This document shows positions 31,510-40,904 of a stretch of 45,877 nucleotides of DNA, in pieces. The notes under the pieces are model-generated. The model worked only from the letters and a program-made list of their open reading frames with translations, ran no database searches and had not been told where the DNA came from. The stretch's first letter is position 1, and every line of letters starts with the position of its first letter. This DNA comes from an uncultured Prevotella sp. (lineage in GTDB: Bacteria > Bacteroidota > Bacteroidia > Bacteroidales > Bacteroidaceae). The stretch is from the NCBI GenBank assembly GCA_944320105.1, contig CALUGA010000021.1, forward strand, positions 1 through 45,877, in the 5' to 3' direction. A program made the translations under genes and the position numbers.

Positions 31510-32115
31510 CTATTTCCTTTTGTTGTCCAGCAAGTAGTCGGCCAGCTTCTTCACGGCGCGGGCGCGGTGGCTGATGCTGTTCTTCACCTCCATGCCGAGG
31601 GCGGCAAAGGTTTCGGCGTAGCCGTCGGGACGGAACACGGGGTCGTAGCCAAAGCCCCCGTGGCCTGAGCGCGAGCGCGTTATCTCGCCCTCCACCACGC
31701 CCTCGAACATCGTCTGGCGCGGCTCGCCGTGCTCGCTGTCCTTCTCTAATAACGCTATGACGGTGCGGAATCGTGCGCGGCGATTGTTATTTTCTCCTAA
31801 TTCGGCCAGCAGCTTGGCCATGTTGGCCTCGCTGTCGTGGCCGGGGCCGCCGGCGTAGCGCGCGCTCATCACGCCCGGGGCGCCGCCGAGGGCGTCTACC
31901 TCAAGGCCGGTGTCGTCGGCAAATACGCTGAGTCCGTAGTTGTCGTACACGTAGCGGGCCTTCTGCAGGGCGTTCTCTTCGAGCGTCTTGCCCGTCTCGG
32001 GTATGTCGGCGTGGCAGCCTATGTCGGCCAGCGACAGCACCTCGACGCTGCCGCCGAGCATGCGGCGCACCTCGTCGAGCTTGTGCTCATTGTTCGTTGC
32101 GAATACTATTCTCAT
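31510..32115 (-). CDS. rdgB: Non-canonical purine NTP pyrophosphatase (RdgB/HAM1)
   Basis: The 201-aa protein has all family motifs: '[18 protein letters not shown]' (substrate triphosphate loop), '[27 protein letters not shown]' with the catalytic Asp pair, '[25 protein letters not shown]' and '[14 protein letters not shown]' (SHR base-recognition). It hydrolyses dITP, XTP and ITP to monophosphates, keeping deaminated purines out of DNA and RNA. The start overlaps the YitT-family gene by 29 bases, indicating coupled translation. Confidence 0.95.
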   Translation of the reverse strand: MRIVFATNNEHKLDEVRRMLGGSVEVLSLADIGCHADIPETGKTLEENALQKARYVYDNYGLSVFADDTGLEVDALGGAPGVMSARYAGGPGHDSEANMAKLLAELGENNNRRARFRTVIALLEKDSEHGEPRQTMFEGVVEGEITRSRSGHGGFGYDPVFRPDGYAETFAALGMEVKNSISHRARAVKKLADYLLDNKRK

Positions 32116-33064
32116 CTTTCTTGTCGTTTTCGGTGTCGAGTTTCTTGGGGTCGGCCTTCACCTTTATGGGGTCGAAGCCCTCGCCGTAGACCCCTATCAC
32201 GGAGCTTTGGCTCACGAAGGCGCGGGGGTCGATCATCTTTATGAGGCGGAAGATGGTTACGCTCTCGCGCTTCTTGGCCAGCAGGCATATCACCTTCATC
32301 TCCTTGCCGCTGTACCATCCGTGGCCGTCGAGCAGCGTCATGCTGTGGTCTGTCTTCTTGCTTATGGCGCGGGCTATCTCCTCGTAGTGGCGCGAGAAGA
32401 TGAGGAACTGCACCGACTGCCGCTGCACGCTCATCACGTAGTCGAGCATGAGGCACTCTATGACCATGGTGCAGAGGCCGAACACCACCATCTGGCAGCG
32501 GGTGTAGATGTCGCCGAACGACGTTATGAACAGGCTGCTGCCGATGATGCAGAGGTCAACCATGATGAGCACGCGGCCCAGGGTGATGTCGCGGTACTTG
32601 TTGACGGCGGCAGCCACGATGTCGGTGCCGCCCGTGCTGCCGTTGTTGAGGAACACTATGGCCAGGGCGGTGCCGGTGAGCATGCATCCGATGACGAGCG
32701 ACATGAAGTCGTTGCCCTCGCCCATGAGCTTGTGGAACGTGCCGTCGGGCTGCATCACTACCTGCTGCGCCACCTCCAGCAGGAACGTTAGCATGAACGT
32801 GGCGTAGATGGTTTTCATGAGGAAACGCCACCCGAGTATCTTCAGCGCGGCCACTATGAGCACGGCGTTGATTATGAAGAAGGTGTACTGCACGGGGAAG
32901 TGGGTGGCGTAGAACACTATGGCGCCCACTCCGGCGATGCCTCCCGTCACTATCTTGTAGGGCAGGAGGAACACCGTGAAGCCGAAGGTGTAGAGCATAA
33001 GCCCGAAGGTTATGAACACGTAGTCCTTCACCTCGCTGAGCACTTGCTTGCCGTTTATTGCCAT
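32087..33064 (-). CDS. YitT/DUF2179 family membrane protein
   Basis: The 325-aa product (start 33064, [21 protein letters not shown]) has five to six transmembrane segments in the first ~205 residues, including '[36 protein letters not shown]' and '[24 protein letters not shown]'. Both are signature stretches of the YitT membrane domain. A C-terminal DUF2179 domain follows ('[44 protein letters not shown]'). Function is unknown in this widespread family. It sits between leuS and rdgB. The last ~20 residues are charged and low in complexity. Confidence 0.9.
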   Translation of the reverse strand: MAINGKQVLSEVKDYVFITFGLMLYTFGFTVFLLPYKIVTGGIAGVGAIVFYATHFPVQYTFFIINAVLIVAALKILGWRFLMKTIYATFMLTFLLEVAQQVVMQPDGTFHKLMGEGNDFMSLVIGCMLTGTALAIVFLNNGSTGGTDIVAAAVNKYRDITLGRVLIMVDLCIIGSSLFITSFGDIYTRCQMVVFGLCTMVIECLMLDYVMSVQRQSVQFLIFSRHYEEIARAISKKTDHSMTLLDGHGWYSGKEMKVICLLAKKRESVTIFRLIKMIDPRAFVSQSSVIGVYGEGFDPIKVKADPKKLDTENDKKDENSIRNEQ

Positions 33065-33098
33065 GTTGGTATGTTTTTGGTTTGCCGTTGAAGCCTTA

Positions 33099-33140
33099 CC
33101 GCCCCGCCCGTGGGCCGCGGCGGGCCGTGGGGCGGGGCGG
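33099..33140. promoter_or_regulatory. GC-rich hairpin between leuS and the YitT-family gene
   Basis: CCGCCCCGCCC (33099-33109) pairs perfectly with GGGCGGGGCGG (33130-33140). No T-tract follows on either strand, so it may be a weak terminator, an mRNA-processing or stabilising hairpin, or simply a repeat. Confidence 0.5.
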
Positions 33141-33150
33141 CCTGAGGGTG

Positions 33151-36100
33151 TCATTTCACCACCACGTTGACTATCTTCTTAGGCACTATGATGACCTTCA
33201 CCACCTGCTTGCCGCCAAGGTACTTCTGCGAGCGCTCCTCGGCGAGCACGGCCTGCTGTATGGTGGCGTTGTCGGCGTCGGCTGCAAAGTCCATCTGGAA
33301 GCGCGCCTTGCCGTTGAACGACACGGTGAGCTGCACGGTGCTCTCCACGAGGTACTGCTCGTTGCACTCGGGCCAGCGGGCGTCGCACACGCTGCCCCGG
33401 CCTCCCAGGGCCTCCCACAGCTCCTCGGCTATGTGGGGGGCGAACGGCGCGATGAGCACCACGAGGCTGCTGAGCAGCCCGCGGTTGTGGCAGCCGAGCT
33501 GCCCAAGCTCGTTGACGCATATCATGAATGCCGAGATGCTGGTGTTGTAGCTGAACTGCTCGATGTCCTGAGTGACCTTCTTTATAAGCTTGTGTACGGC
33601 CTTCAGCTCAGCGGCCGACGGCTCGCGGTCGTCAACGATGAGCTTGTCCTCACGGCCGTAGAACAGCGTCCAGAACTTCTTCAGGAAGCGGTGGCAGCCG
33701 TCTATGCCGTTGGTGTCCCACGGCTTGCTCTGCTCCACCGGGCCGAGGAACATCTCGTAGAGGCGCAGGGTGTCGGCGCCGTACTTCTCTACAATCATGT
33801 CGGGGTTGACAACGTTGTACATCGACTTCGACATCTTCTCTATGGCCCAGCCGCAAACGTACTTTCCGTCTTCGAGGATGAACTCTGCGTCCTTGTACTC
33901 GGGGCGCCAGTTGCGGAACGCCTCCACGTCGAGCACGTCGCCGTGAACTATGTTCACGTCAACGTGGAGCGGCGTGGTGTCGTACTGGTCTTTCAGTCCG
34001 AGTGAAACGAACACGGGTGCAGCCCCCTCAACTCCCCCCGTGGGGGAGCTTACGTTTGCGCTTGCCGCACCGTTTCCTCCCTCTGCGGGAGTGCAGGCGG
34101 TGGCATTTCGGTTTATGCGGTAAACGAAGTTGCTGCGCCCCTGTATCATGCCTTGGTTGACGAGCTTCTTGAACGGCTCCTCGACGGCCGACACCCCGAG
34201 GTCGCAGAGGAACTTGTTCCAGAAGCGCGAGTATATAAGGTGGCCGGTGGCGTGCTCGGTGCCGCCCACGTAGAGGTCAACCTCGCGCCAGTAGGCGTCG
34301 GCCTCCGGGCTAACGAGCGCGGTGTCGTTGTGCGGGTCCATATACCTTAAATAATATGCGCTCGACCCGGCGAAGCCCGGCATCGTGTTCAGTTCGAGCG
34401 GGAACACGGTCTTGTTGTCAATGCGCGAGTTGTCGGTGACGCAGTTGGCCTCGGTGTCCCAGGCCCAGCGTGTGGCGTGGCCCAGTGGCGGCTCGCCCGT
34501 TTCCGTGGGCAGGAACTTGGCCACCTCGGGCAGCTCCAGCGGCAGGCACTGCTCGGGAATCATGTAGGGCATGCCCTCCTTGTAGTACACCGGGAACGGC
34601 TCGCCCCAGTAACGCTGGCGCGAGAAGATGGCGTCGCGCAGGCGGTAGTTCACCTTCACGCGGCCCAGGCCGTGCTCCTTGACGAACTCCTTGGTCTTGG
34701 CTATGGCCTCCTTCACGGTAAGCCCGTTGAGCACCAGGCCCGATGCGCTCTGGGTCCCGGCCTTGGGCGAGTTGCACACTATGCCCTCCTTGGCGTCGAA
34801 GCTCTGCTCGCTGACGTCGCACCCCTCTATGAGCGGGCGGATCTCCAGCCCGAAGTGGCGGGCGAAGGCGTAGTCGCGCGAGTCGTGGGCAGGCACGGCC
34901 ATGATGGCGCCCGTGCCATATCCGGCCAGCACGTAGTCGCTAATCCATATCGGCACCTCCTCGCCCGTCATCGGGTTGATGGCGTAAGAGCCGGAGAACA
35001 CGCCGCTCACGCTGCGGTCGGCAATGCGTTCGCGCTCGGTGCGCTTCTTCGTCCGCTCAAGGTAGGCGTCCACCTCGGCCTGCTGTTCGGGCGTGGTCAC
35101 CTTCTGCACCAGCTCGCTCTCGGGCGCGAGCACCATGAACGTGACGCCGAACATCGTGTCGGCGCGGGTGGTGAAGATGGTGAACTCAAGCCCCTCTCCA
35201 TCTCTCCCCTGTGGGGAGAGGGCTTGGTTTGCTTCAGGGCAGGATGGGTGCGAAATGTTGGATTTGATTTTTTTTACAACATTATCCAAGTTGCCAAGCA
35301 CTTCTTCGTTTGAAAATCGTATTACCTTGAAGCCTTGCTCGTTTAGGAATTGCGTCCTCAACCGGTCGGCCTCGGCCTGGTCTGGTTCATTGTGGTAGCC
35401 GCAGTCAACCTCTATGATGAGTTTGCTCTTAAGCGAAACGAAGTCGGCTATGCAGTCGCAAATAATGTGTTGGCGGCGGAATTTCTCGCCCAATTGCTTG
35501 GCGCGAAGAGCCTGCCAAAGTGCATTTTCAGCCTCAGTCGGATTAGAACGATTCTCCTTGGCGTCCTCTTTGAGCACTCTATAACTGCACGGATGGGCCA
35601 TCTTAAATTGTTCCCAACGTTTTTCAACCTCGCTGTCCAGTTGGTCGTCAGGCTCTCCCCCCACGGGGGGGAGATGGTGGGGGGCTATTTTGAACCTCAC
35701 TTCCGCCCCTTCCGAGCGGCCAATCCAGTTGCGCTGGGTCTCCTTGAGCGAGTCGGTCCAGTCTATAGTGTCGAGTCCGTCGAGCAGCCGCTGCGCGTAT
35801 GCCGACACGCGCAGGCACCACTGGCGCATCTTCTTCTGCACCACGGGGTAGCCGCCGCGCTCCGACACGCCGTCCACCACCTCGTCGTTGGCCAGCACCG
35901 TGCCAAGCTGCGGGCACCAGTTCACCATCGTCTCGCCCAGGTAGGCTATGCGGTAGTTCATCAGCACCTCCTGCTTCTTCCGCTCGTCCATGGCCTGCCA
36001 CTCCCCGGCGGTGAAGCTCAGCTCCTCTGAGCAGGCCGCGCTCACGCCCTCGGTGCCGCCTTTTTCAAATGCGGCCACAAGCTCATCGATGGGCCGTGCC

Positions 36101-36558
36101 TTCTGCTGCGCGTTGTCATAGTAGCTCATGAACATCTTCTGGAAGGCCCATTGGGTCCAGTGGTAGTACTTAGGGTCGCAGGTGCGCACCTCGCGCTCCC
36201 AGTCGAACGAGAAACCGATCTTGTCCAGCTGCTCGCGGTAGTGGTTGATGTTGGCCTCGGTCGTGATGGCCGGGTGCTGCCCGGTCTGTATGGCGTACTG
36301 CTCGGCGGGCAGTCCGTAGGCGTCGTAGCCCATGGGGTTGAGCACGTTGTAGCCCTGCAGCCGCTTGTAGCGTGCGTATATGTCGCTGGCGATGTAGCCC
36401 AGCGGATGGCCCACATGAAGCCCCGCCCCGGAGGGGTAGGGGAACATGTTGAGCACGTAGAACTTCTCTTTCTGCTTGTCTTCGGCCACGCGGTAAGTGT
36501 GTTGCTCCACCCACCTGCGCTGCCACTTCTTCTCGATTTCCCTAAAGTTGTATTCCAT
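33151..36558 (-). CDS. leuS: Leucyl-tRNA synthetase with two in-frame insertions, one a DUF559 nuclease-like domain
   Basis: The 1135-aa protein is a bacterial LeuRS: HIGH-type '[12 protein letters not shown]' (HVGH at 48-51), editing-domain '[10 protein letters not shown]' (about 462-471) and '[19 protein letters not shown]', KMSKS at 908-912, and the anticodon-binding and C-terminal domains through '[14 protein letters not shown]'. Typical Bacteroidales LeuRS is about 940 residues. The excess comes from residues ~292-457 (166 codons, DUF559 element) and ~818-846 (small palindromic element). Both keep the frame and contain no stops, and all synthetase motifs remain. It charges tRNA-Leu, so it must be functional unless another leuS exists. 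A near-consensus promoter lies 55 bases upstream (36613-36643). Confidence 0.93.
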   Translation of the reverse strand: MEYNFREIEKKWQRRWVEQHTYRVAEDKQKEKFYVLNMFPYPSGAGLHVGHPLGYIASDIYARYKRLQGYNVLNPMGYDAYGLPAEQYAIQTGQHPAITTEANINHYREQLDKIGFSFDWEREVRTCDPKYYHWTQWAFQKMFMSYYDNAQQKARPIDELVAAFEKGGTEGVSAACSEELSFTAGEWQAMDERKKQEVLMNYRIAYLGETMVNWCPQLGTVLANDEVVDGVSERGGYPVVQKKMRQWCLRVSAYAQRLLDGLDTIDWTDSLKETQRNWIGRSEGAEVRFKIAPHHLPPVGGEPDDQLDSEVEKRWEQFKMAHPCSYRVLKEDAKENRSNPTEAENALWQALRAKQLGEKFRRQHIICDCIADFVSLKSKLIIEVDCGYHNEPDQAEADRLRTQFLNEQGFKVIRFSNEEVLGNLDNVVKKIKSNISHPSCPEANQALSPQGRDGEGLEFTIFTTRADTMFGVTFMVLAPESELVQKVTTPEQQAEVDAYLERTKKRTERERIADRSVSGVFSGSYAINPMTGEEVPIWISDYVLAGYGTGAIMAVPAHDSRDYAFARHFGLEIRPLIEGCDVSEQSFDAKEGIVCNSPKAGTQSASGLVLNGLTVKEAIAKTKEFVKEHGLGRVKVNYRLRDAIFSRQRYWGEPFPVYYKEGMPYMIPEQCLPLELPEVAKFLPTETGEPPLGHATRWAWDTEANCVTDNSRIDNKTVFPLELNTMPGFAGSSAYYLRYMDPHNDTALVSPEADAYWREVDLYVGGTEHATGHLIYSRFWNKFLCDLGVSAVEEPFKKLVNQGMIQGRSNFVYRINRNATACTPAEGGNGAASANVSSPTGGVEGAAPVFVSLGLKDQYDTTPLHVDVNIVHGDVLDVEAFRNWRPEYKDAEFILEDGKYVCGWAIEKMSKSMYNVVNPDMIVEKYGADTLRLYEMFLGPVEQSKPWDTNGIDGCHRFLKKFWTLFYGREDKLIVDDREPSAAELKAVHKLIKKVTQDIEQFSYNTSISAFMICVNELGQLGCHNRGLLSSLVVLIAPFAPHIAEELWEALGGRGSVCDARWPECNEQYLVESTVQLTVSFNGKARFQMDFAADADNATIQQAVLAEERSQKYLGGKQVVKVIIVPKKIVNVVVK
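34021..34107. repeat. Small palindrome-ended insertion inside leuS
   Basis: The left end, AGCCCCCTCAACTCCCCC then GTGGGGGAGCT (34021-34050), is a hairpin like the 36-bp family. The right end (CTCCCTCTGCGGGAGTG, about 34077-34093) is a related hairpin in inverse orientation. It encodes residues ~818-846 (Ala/Gly/Asn/Thr-rich) between 'NFVYRI' and '[22 protein letters not shown]', segments that from memory are nearly contiguous in other Bacteroidales LeuRS. It looks like a nuclease-less relative of the 35189-35686 element. The right boundary is approximate. Confidence 0.65.
35189..35686 (-). mobile_element. DUF559 endonuclease-encoding palindrome-flanked element inserted in leuS
   Basis: 498 bp (166 codons) are bounded by inverted ~36-bp ends: 35189-35224 (AGCCCCTCTCC...TGGGGAGAGGGCT) and the inverse at 35650-35686. 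Each end is itself a hairpin. The coding strand, in the leuS frame, gives a DUF559/Vsr-like PD-(D/E)xK domain at about residues 326-431: '[27 protein letters not shown]', '[32 protein letters not shown]', '[13 protein letters not shown]'. The usual IE(V/I)D-G-G-x-H is D-C-G here. A Met at residue 320 ([10 protein letters not shown]) could begin a separate product. Its transposition mechanism is not evident. Confidence 0.85.
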
Positions 36559-36612
36559 CGCTATGTGTAATTGTCATTGGTTGCGGAATTATCCGGTGCG
36601 CATAATTCCGTG

Positions 36613-36643
36613 CAAAGATAGCACAATTAGCCCAAACGGCAAA
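36613..36643 (-). promoter_or_regulatory. leuS promoter (TTTG-N19-TAnnTTTG)
   Basis: On the - strand, TTTG (36640-36643), 19 bases, then TATCTTTG (36613-36620): an ideal Bacteroidetes sigma-A promoter. The expected start is at about 36607, giving a leader of about 50 bases before the leuS ATG at 36558. Confidence 0.85.
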
Positions 36644-36841
36644 GGAAACGACGGAAAAAGGCGGCAACCGGTGTGCGCGGCAATGGAATGGAATCGGTTG
36701 TGGCTCTGATGCGGTTTAGGGAAAACGAAACCGGGGCAAAACGCGGCATGAGCCACGCTCCATGCGTTTTTTCGTCACCTTTTTCTAGTTAGGAAAAATG
36801 TTTTCTTTATCCTGCCGGTGTAGAATCCCGCAGATTTTACC

Positions 36842-36849
36842 TAAATTTG
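36842..36849 (+). promoter_or_regulatory. Candidate -7 box for the GH43-like gene
   Basis: TAAATTTG fits TAnnTTTG and precedes the GH43-like start codon by 69 bases. No good TTTG lies at -33, so the promoter is weak or activator-dependent. The rest of the 36644-36841 gap shows no gene. Confidence 0.5.
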
Positions 36850-36918
36850 CAGGCGTAGAAAGTATGCGGCAAGGCTCGCCCACGCTGCAAAAGCATAAAC
36901 TAACCATACACAACCGAC

Positions 36919-38139
36919 ATGACACACTGCAAGAAAACACTCATCGCAGCCGCAGCCATCGCGCTCGGGCTGGCGGCGCAGCCCGCCTCGGCGGCACAGG
37001 CCGGGGGGCAGGACAGCTGTTACCTCTTCGCTTTCTTCTCAAACAACACGCCGCAGGGCGAGCAGGTGCGCTACGCACTGAGCGACAACGGCCTCGACTA
37101 CACCTCGCTCAACGGCGGCAGGCCCGTGGTGGCATCGGATTCAATCGCGCTGAAGAAGAGCATTCGCGACCCCTACATCTGCCGGGGGCGCGACGGGCGC
37201 ACGTTCTACATGGTGATGACCGACATGCGCTCCAGCCAGGGATGGCAGAGCAACGACGGACTGGTGCTCATGAAGAGCACCGACCTGCTGCACTGGCAGC
37301 ACACGGCCATCGACTTCCCGACGCGTTTCCCCAACCTCAAGGGCTTCGACCGCAAGAACCTGCACGCCGTGTGGGCGCCGCAGCTGATATGGGACGAGGC
37401 CGCCGGCAAGTACATGATATACTACTCCATAGGCCGCCACGACTGGGAGTACCCCGTTGGCAAGAAGTTCCAGCCGTACTTCAAGATATTCTACAGCTAC
37501 GTGAACGACGATTTCACCGACATAACCGAGCCGCAGCTGCTCTTCGACTTCGGCACGGCGGCCATCGACGGCGACATTATCTACGACCGGAAGAACAAGG
37601 AATACGTGCTCTTCTTCAAGGACGAGGGCCTGCCCACGGTGAACAACGGCTTCAAGACGAGGCAGGGAGTGATGCGCGCCACGGCCAAGACGCTCACCGG
37701 GCCTTACGCCGTGGAGTACCGCCACTTGCAGAAGCCGGGGCAGTATCCGGTGGAAGGGTCGAGCGTGTTCCGCCTCATAGGCAGCGACGAATACATACTC
37801 ATGTACGACTGCTACGCCAAGGGGTGCTACCAGTTCTGCCGCAGCACCGACCTCAAGGAGTTCGCTTACGTGCAGGACACGCCCACCAAAGGCACCTTCA
37901 CGCCGCGCCACGGCTCGGTGATGCACATCTCGGCCGCGGAGCGCGAGCGGCTGGAGGCGTGGTCGGAGCTGGCCGTGGCCATCCACGACCTGGGCCGCCT
38001 GCCCTCGCCCACGCTGACACTGAAGCAGATAGACAGCCGCCGCAAGCTGCTGGCCGAGGCGCAGCAGGTGCTCGCCACATCGGCCAACGCCAAGCTACTG
38101 CGCAAGACTGCGGCGCGGCTCAACGCCTTTGCCCGCTGA
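36919..38139 (+). CDS. Glycoside hydrolase family 43-like secreted enzyme
   Basis: The 406-aa protein has a signal peptide (cleavage near AQPASA-AQ). Its five-bladed-propeller motifs are of the GH43 type: 'KKSIRDPYICRGRDGRTFYMVMTD' (R-DP, catalytic base Asp), 'HAVWAPQLIWDEAAGKYMIYYS' (AP-E/Q-L), 'AAIDGDIIYDRKNKEYVLFFKDE' and 'YPVEGSSVFRLIGSDEYILMYDCY' (E-G, general acid). Such enzymes remove arabinose, xylose or galactose from plant polysaccharides or host-like glycans. The ~65-residue C-terminal tail is helical. It is a lone gene with no SusC/SusD pair nearby, so it is not in a standard polysaccharide utilisation locus. The substrate cannot be read. Confidence 0.82.
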   Translation: MTHCKKTLIAAAAIALGLAAQPASAAQAGGQDSCYLFAFFSNNTPQGEQVRYALSDNGLDYTSLNGGRPVVASDSIALKKSIRDPYICRGRDGRTFYMVMTDMRSSQGWQSNDGLVLMKSTDLLHWQHTAIDFPTRFPNLKGFDRKNLHAVWAPQLIWDEAAGKYMIYYSIGRHDWEYPVGKKFQPYFKIFYSYVNDDFTDITEPQLLFDFGTAAIDGDIIYDRKNKEYVLFFKDEGLPTVNNGFKTRQGVMRATAKTLTGPYAVEYRHLQKPGQYPVEGSSVFRLIGSDEYILMYDCYAKGCYQFCRSTDLKEFAYVQDTPTKGTFTPRHGSVMHISAAERERLEAWSELAVAIHDLGRLPSPTLTLKQIDSRRKLLAEAQQVLATSANAKLLRKTAARLNAFAR

Positions 38140-38220
38140 CGGGGCAAGGGTTGCCTCAGCCCTTGGTGTGCGCAAAAAAGCTTACAAAAGCCCTGCCGGG
38201 CAGGCATGGGGAACTTGTTG

Positions 38221-38269
38221 CATTGCAAAACGGCCTATATCGCGCTGCGATATAGGCCGTTTTGCAATG
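38221..38269. repeat. Perfect 23-bp inverted repeat with 3-nt loop
   Basis: CATTGCAAAACGGCC plus TATATCGC pairs without mismatch with its reverse complement across a GCT loop. A related half-site (ACAGGCCGTTTTGCG) follows at 38274-38288. It lies between convergent genes (GH43-like ending 38139 +, LRR ending 38424 -), so it may stop transcription from both sides, but neither side has a T-tract. Confidence 0.8.
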
Positions 38270-38423
38270 CCGGACAGGCCGTTTTGCGCCGCCGTTTGCC
38301 ATGTATTGCAAACCACTGGAAGCCAGAGGGTTGGCGCAGGCAGCCCAAGTCAGGATAAAAGTTTACAAAAACAGAGCTGCGCCCGCGCCCCCACGAGCAT
38401 GCGCGGGCGCAGCCATGAGGGGG

Positions 38424-40550
38424 TCAGTTTACAACCACTTTCTTGCCGTTGTGGATGTAGATGCCCTTCGACGGCTTGTCTACGCTCACGCCGCCGAGCG
38501 TGCGCCAACCATCGCGGCCATTGGCCGGGCCTGCACCCCCGTCGCCATCAGCCTTCACGCCATCTATGTCGGTGATGATGGCATCGGCCTCCTCGTCGCT
38601 GATACCCACGATTTCCATGAAGTACATCCACGGACTCATTGCCTTGTATGACTCAAGGGCCGACTGCCTTACGTAAAGCGTGGCATAGCTCATCCAGCCT
38701 CTATCCGCAGGATGGTATGACGGCGGGGTGGGGGCAAGCGCATAGAAGCTCTTCAGCGTCGGAATGGGCCAGGATATTGCATACGGGTCCACGGCCTCAA
38801 CCGACGCGGGCAGGACGTATGACGGCTCCGGCCTGCCGTCGGGGTAGAGCACGAGCGTTTTCATGTCCTTGCTGTAGAGCACGCCGCCCTCCGAGGCATA
38901 CTGCTGGTGACCCTCCTCAACCGTTATGGCGGCCAGGCTCTTGCACACGCTGAAGTTGGGCGTGTATATTACGGCGCCGGCGGGCAGGCAGAACGATGCA
39001 AGCTCCTCGACGCTGCTGAAAGCGTTGCTTTCGATTACCTTGAGTTGCGAGCCGGGGGCGAAGCCGATGCTGCCCACTGCGCATTCCTCGAATGCCCCAT
39101 ACGCTATTTGCCGGAGCGAGGCCGGGAGCGTGAGCGCATCGATGGCGGCTCCCAGGAACGCGCCCCTTGCTATGGTCTCCGTTCCCTCGGCCGCTGCGTA
39201 GGAGGCGCGGGCGCGGCCCATGGGGTAGGCGCGGAGCGCGACGGCGGCCTTCCCGTCAGCGTCGGGCCATGCGCGGTCGTACAGCACGCCGTCGATGTCG
39301 TATAGGCGGCCTTCCCCTTCAGCGTGGAATGCTTCCACATAGTTCATGCCGCTCAACGCATCCTGGGCCAGCCTTGCGCCTGCGGGAATGGTCAGTTCGC
39401 TTATCTTGGTGTCTTTAAAGGCGTTGTTGCCGATGGAGTCGACTGTCTGCGGCAGCGTCACGGACACGAGGTTTTTGCAGTATTGGAACATATCCTCGTG
39501 GATAACCCTCAGCGGTGCGTTTATGGTGACGTCGGTCAAGGCGCCGTAGGAGCTGAACTTGATGGCTATCGAGTCCACGGTGCATACCTTGCCGCCGCTG
39601 GTGACCGTGGCGGCCACGTCCACGCTCCTGATGCTGTCGTCCATCCACACGAGCCACGCCGACGACGGGCTCACCGCCACGTAGGTACATTCTGCGTCAA
39701 GCCCGGCGTCGCCGGTAGTTGCCGGCGCCACTACCTTGTAGCCGCCCCAGCCTTCGGCTGCTTTATAGATCTCTATGAGGTCGGGGTTGTTCACAAATAT
39801 GTAGCAAGAGTTTGGGAAGCTTTCCTTGCCAATGGCGGGAGGCACGTCGCCATGCATGTATACCGCCTCAACGCAGCCAAGGACACCGCGGTCGTAGGGA
39901 AACGCGCGGTCTCCTATTCTCTTGACCGAGGCGGGTATGTCTATCCTCCGGAGCGACGGGCAATGGGAGAAAGCGTTGTCGCCTATGGACTCAAGCCCCT
40001 CGGGCAGCTCCACGGCCGAAAGGCTGTCGCAGTAGTAGAACGTTTCGTCGTGCAGGGTCTTGACGCCGGCCGGTATGCTGATGTGCCGCAGTATATGGCA
40101 ATTCATAAAAGCATTTTCGCCTATGGAGTCTACCGTGGCGGGGATGCTCATGCTTTCCATGCAGTTGCCTTGGAGGGCATCGGGGCCGATGATGCGCAAG
40201 GCTGAGCCTTCGGCAAACTCAAACTGCAGGGGGGTGCGTTGTGAGCCTATCCGGCTCAAGTGCTTTATCTCCGTCACTGTCTTGGGCACCAGGACGTGGG
40301 TTATCTTGCTGGTGTTCTTTGAGCCAAATGGCGCTCCCTCGAAGTCGATGCACGTCACGGTGTACTCCACTCCGTCGATGGTGGTCGTCTCGGGGATAAT
40401 AAGCTCTGTTGCGTTCCTGAGAGACTTGCCGTCGCTTAGTGTGGCTGTGCGCGCCTCGGGGTCGTTAACCTCGAACACAAGTTCCACTTCCTGCGCCTGC
40501 GTCGAGGCTGCGGCGGCGATGAAAAACAACGAGAGGGCCAGTCTTTTCAT
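38424..40550 (-). CDS. BspA-like leucine-rich repeat surface protein
   Basis: With the start at 40550 (signal peptide MKRLALSLFFIAAAASTQA) the protein has 708 residues. It contains many LRR_5/BspA (Treponema pallidum-type) repeats such as 'IPATVDSIGENAFMNCHILRHISIPAGVKTLHDETFYYC' and 'LPASLRQIAYGAFEEC'. They fall in two blocks separated by a segment at about 270-320. The C-terminus 'GWRTLGGVSVDKPSKGIYIHNGKKVVVN' is the common Bacteroidales/Prevotella tail (GxxV-x-P-x-KGI-Y/N-I-x-NGKK-V-x-V). In relatives it acts as a surface-delivery or anchoring signal. BspA proteins bind host matrix proteins or other bacteria. The frame is open 8 codons upstream but the signal peptide fixes the start. Confidence 0.88.
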   Translation of the reverse strand: MKRLALSLFFIAAAASTQAQEVELVFEVNDPEARTATLSDGKSLRNATELIIPETTTIDGVEYTVTCIDFEGAPFGSKNTSKITHVLVPKTVTEIKHLSRIGSQRTPLQFEFAEGSALRIIGPDALQGNCMESMSIPATVDSIGENAFMNCHILRHISIPAGVKTLHDETFYYCDSLSAVELPEGLESIGDNAFSHCPSLRRIDIPASVKRIGDRAFPYDRGVLGCVEAVYMHGDVPPAIGKESFPNSCYIFVNNPDLIEIYKAAEGWGGYKVVAPATTGDAGLDAECTYVAVSPSSAWLVWMDDSIRSVDVAATVTSGGKVCTVDSIAIKFSSYGALTDVTINAPLRVIHEDMFQYCKNLVSVTLPQTVDSIGNNAFKDTKISELTIPAGARLAQDALSGMNYVEAFHAEGEGRLYDIDGVLYDRAWPDADGKAAVALRAYPMGRARASYAAAEGTETIARGAFLGAAIDALTLPASLRQIAYGAFEECAVGSIGFAPGSQLKVIESNAFSSVEELASFCLPAGAVIYTPNFSVCKSLAAITVEEGHQQYASEGGVLYSKDMKTLVLYPDGRPEPSYVLPASVEAVDPYAISWPIPTLKSFYALAPTPPSYHPADRGWMSYATLYVRQSALESYKAMSPWMYFMEIVGISDEEADAIITDIDGVKADGDGGAGPANGRDGWRTLGGVSVDKPSKGIYIHNGKKVVVN

Positions 40551-40742
40551 TTTCCTCTTGGTCTTTGGTTCCATTTTCCTTTTTTGTGTAAAGTTTGCCC
40601 CGCAAGCACCCCGGGCGGGAGTGGTGTATCATTTCCGTTTGCATGGCAGGCGCGGCAGGGCGTGGGTGCTTGGGCTGGTGGCCTCCGCCCCGGCGGCGCA
40701 TGCCTTGGCGCCGGCCCGTGGGGTGGGGCCTTTGCGCCGGTG

Positions 40743-40770
40743 CAAAGTTACGCAAATTAGGGTGGGCAAT
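40743..40770 (-). promoter_or_regulatory. Candidate promoter of the BspA-like gene
   Basis: On the - strand TAACTTTG (40743-40750) fits the -7 consensus. ATTG (about 40767-40770) lies 16-17 bases upstream as a poor -33. The leader to the ATG at 40550 would be about 185 bases, long enough for control at the RNA level, but I see no riboswitch fold. The rest of 40551-40825 shows nothing else clear. Confidence 0.6.
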
Positions 40771-40825
40771 CCCCACCTTATTGTTAAAAAGGCCAAAAGA
40801 GGGGGCGGCAGCAGCCATTTAGGCA

Positions 40826-40868
40826 CAAAAAAGCGCCGCGACGGGGATGCTGCTCCCGCCGCGGCGCC
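40826..40868 (-). terminator. Intrinsic terminator of the rimP-nusA-infB operon
   Basis: On the - strand GGCGCCGCGGCGGGA pairs with TCCCCGTCGCGGCGC (one or two G-T/mismatches), followed by TTTTTT. It lies 37 bases after the infB stop codon. Confidence 0.88.
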
Positions 40869-40904
40869 TTAATTATTCATTCTTAACTCTTCATTCTTAA
40901 TTCC
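40869..40904. repeat. 7-bp repeat array at the 3' end of infB
   Basis: On the - strand: AATTAAGAATGAAGAG, then TTAAGAATGAATAATTAAG. It is a short version of the heptad arrays at 4186-4228 and 8341-8370, again starting right after a stop codon and ahead of a terminator. Confidence 0.65.

Noticed and set aside
35189-35686. The leuS insertion as an intein
   Set aside because: No Hint-domain motifs are visible: there is no Cys/Ser at the N-terminal junction and no His-Asn at the C-terminal junction. The insert is a DUF559 domain between palindromic DNA ends, not a splicing protein.
33151-36558. leuS as a pseudogene because of its insertions
   Set aside because: The reading frame is intact throughout. 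HVGH, editing and KMSKS motifs are all present, a near-ideal promoter precedes it, and no other leuS is seen here.
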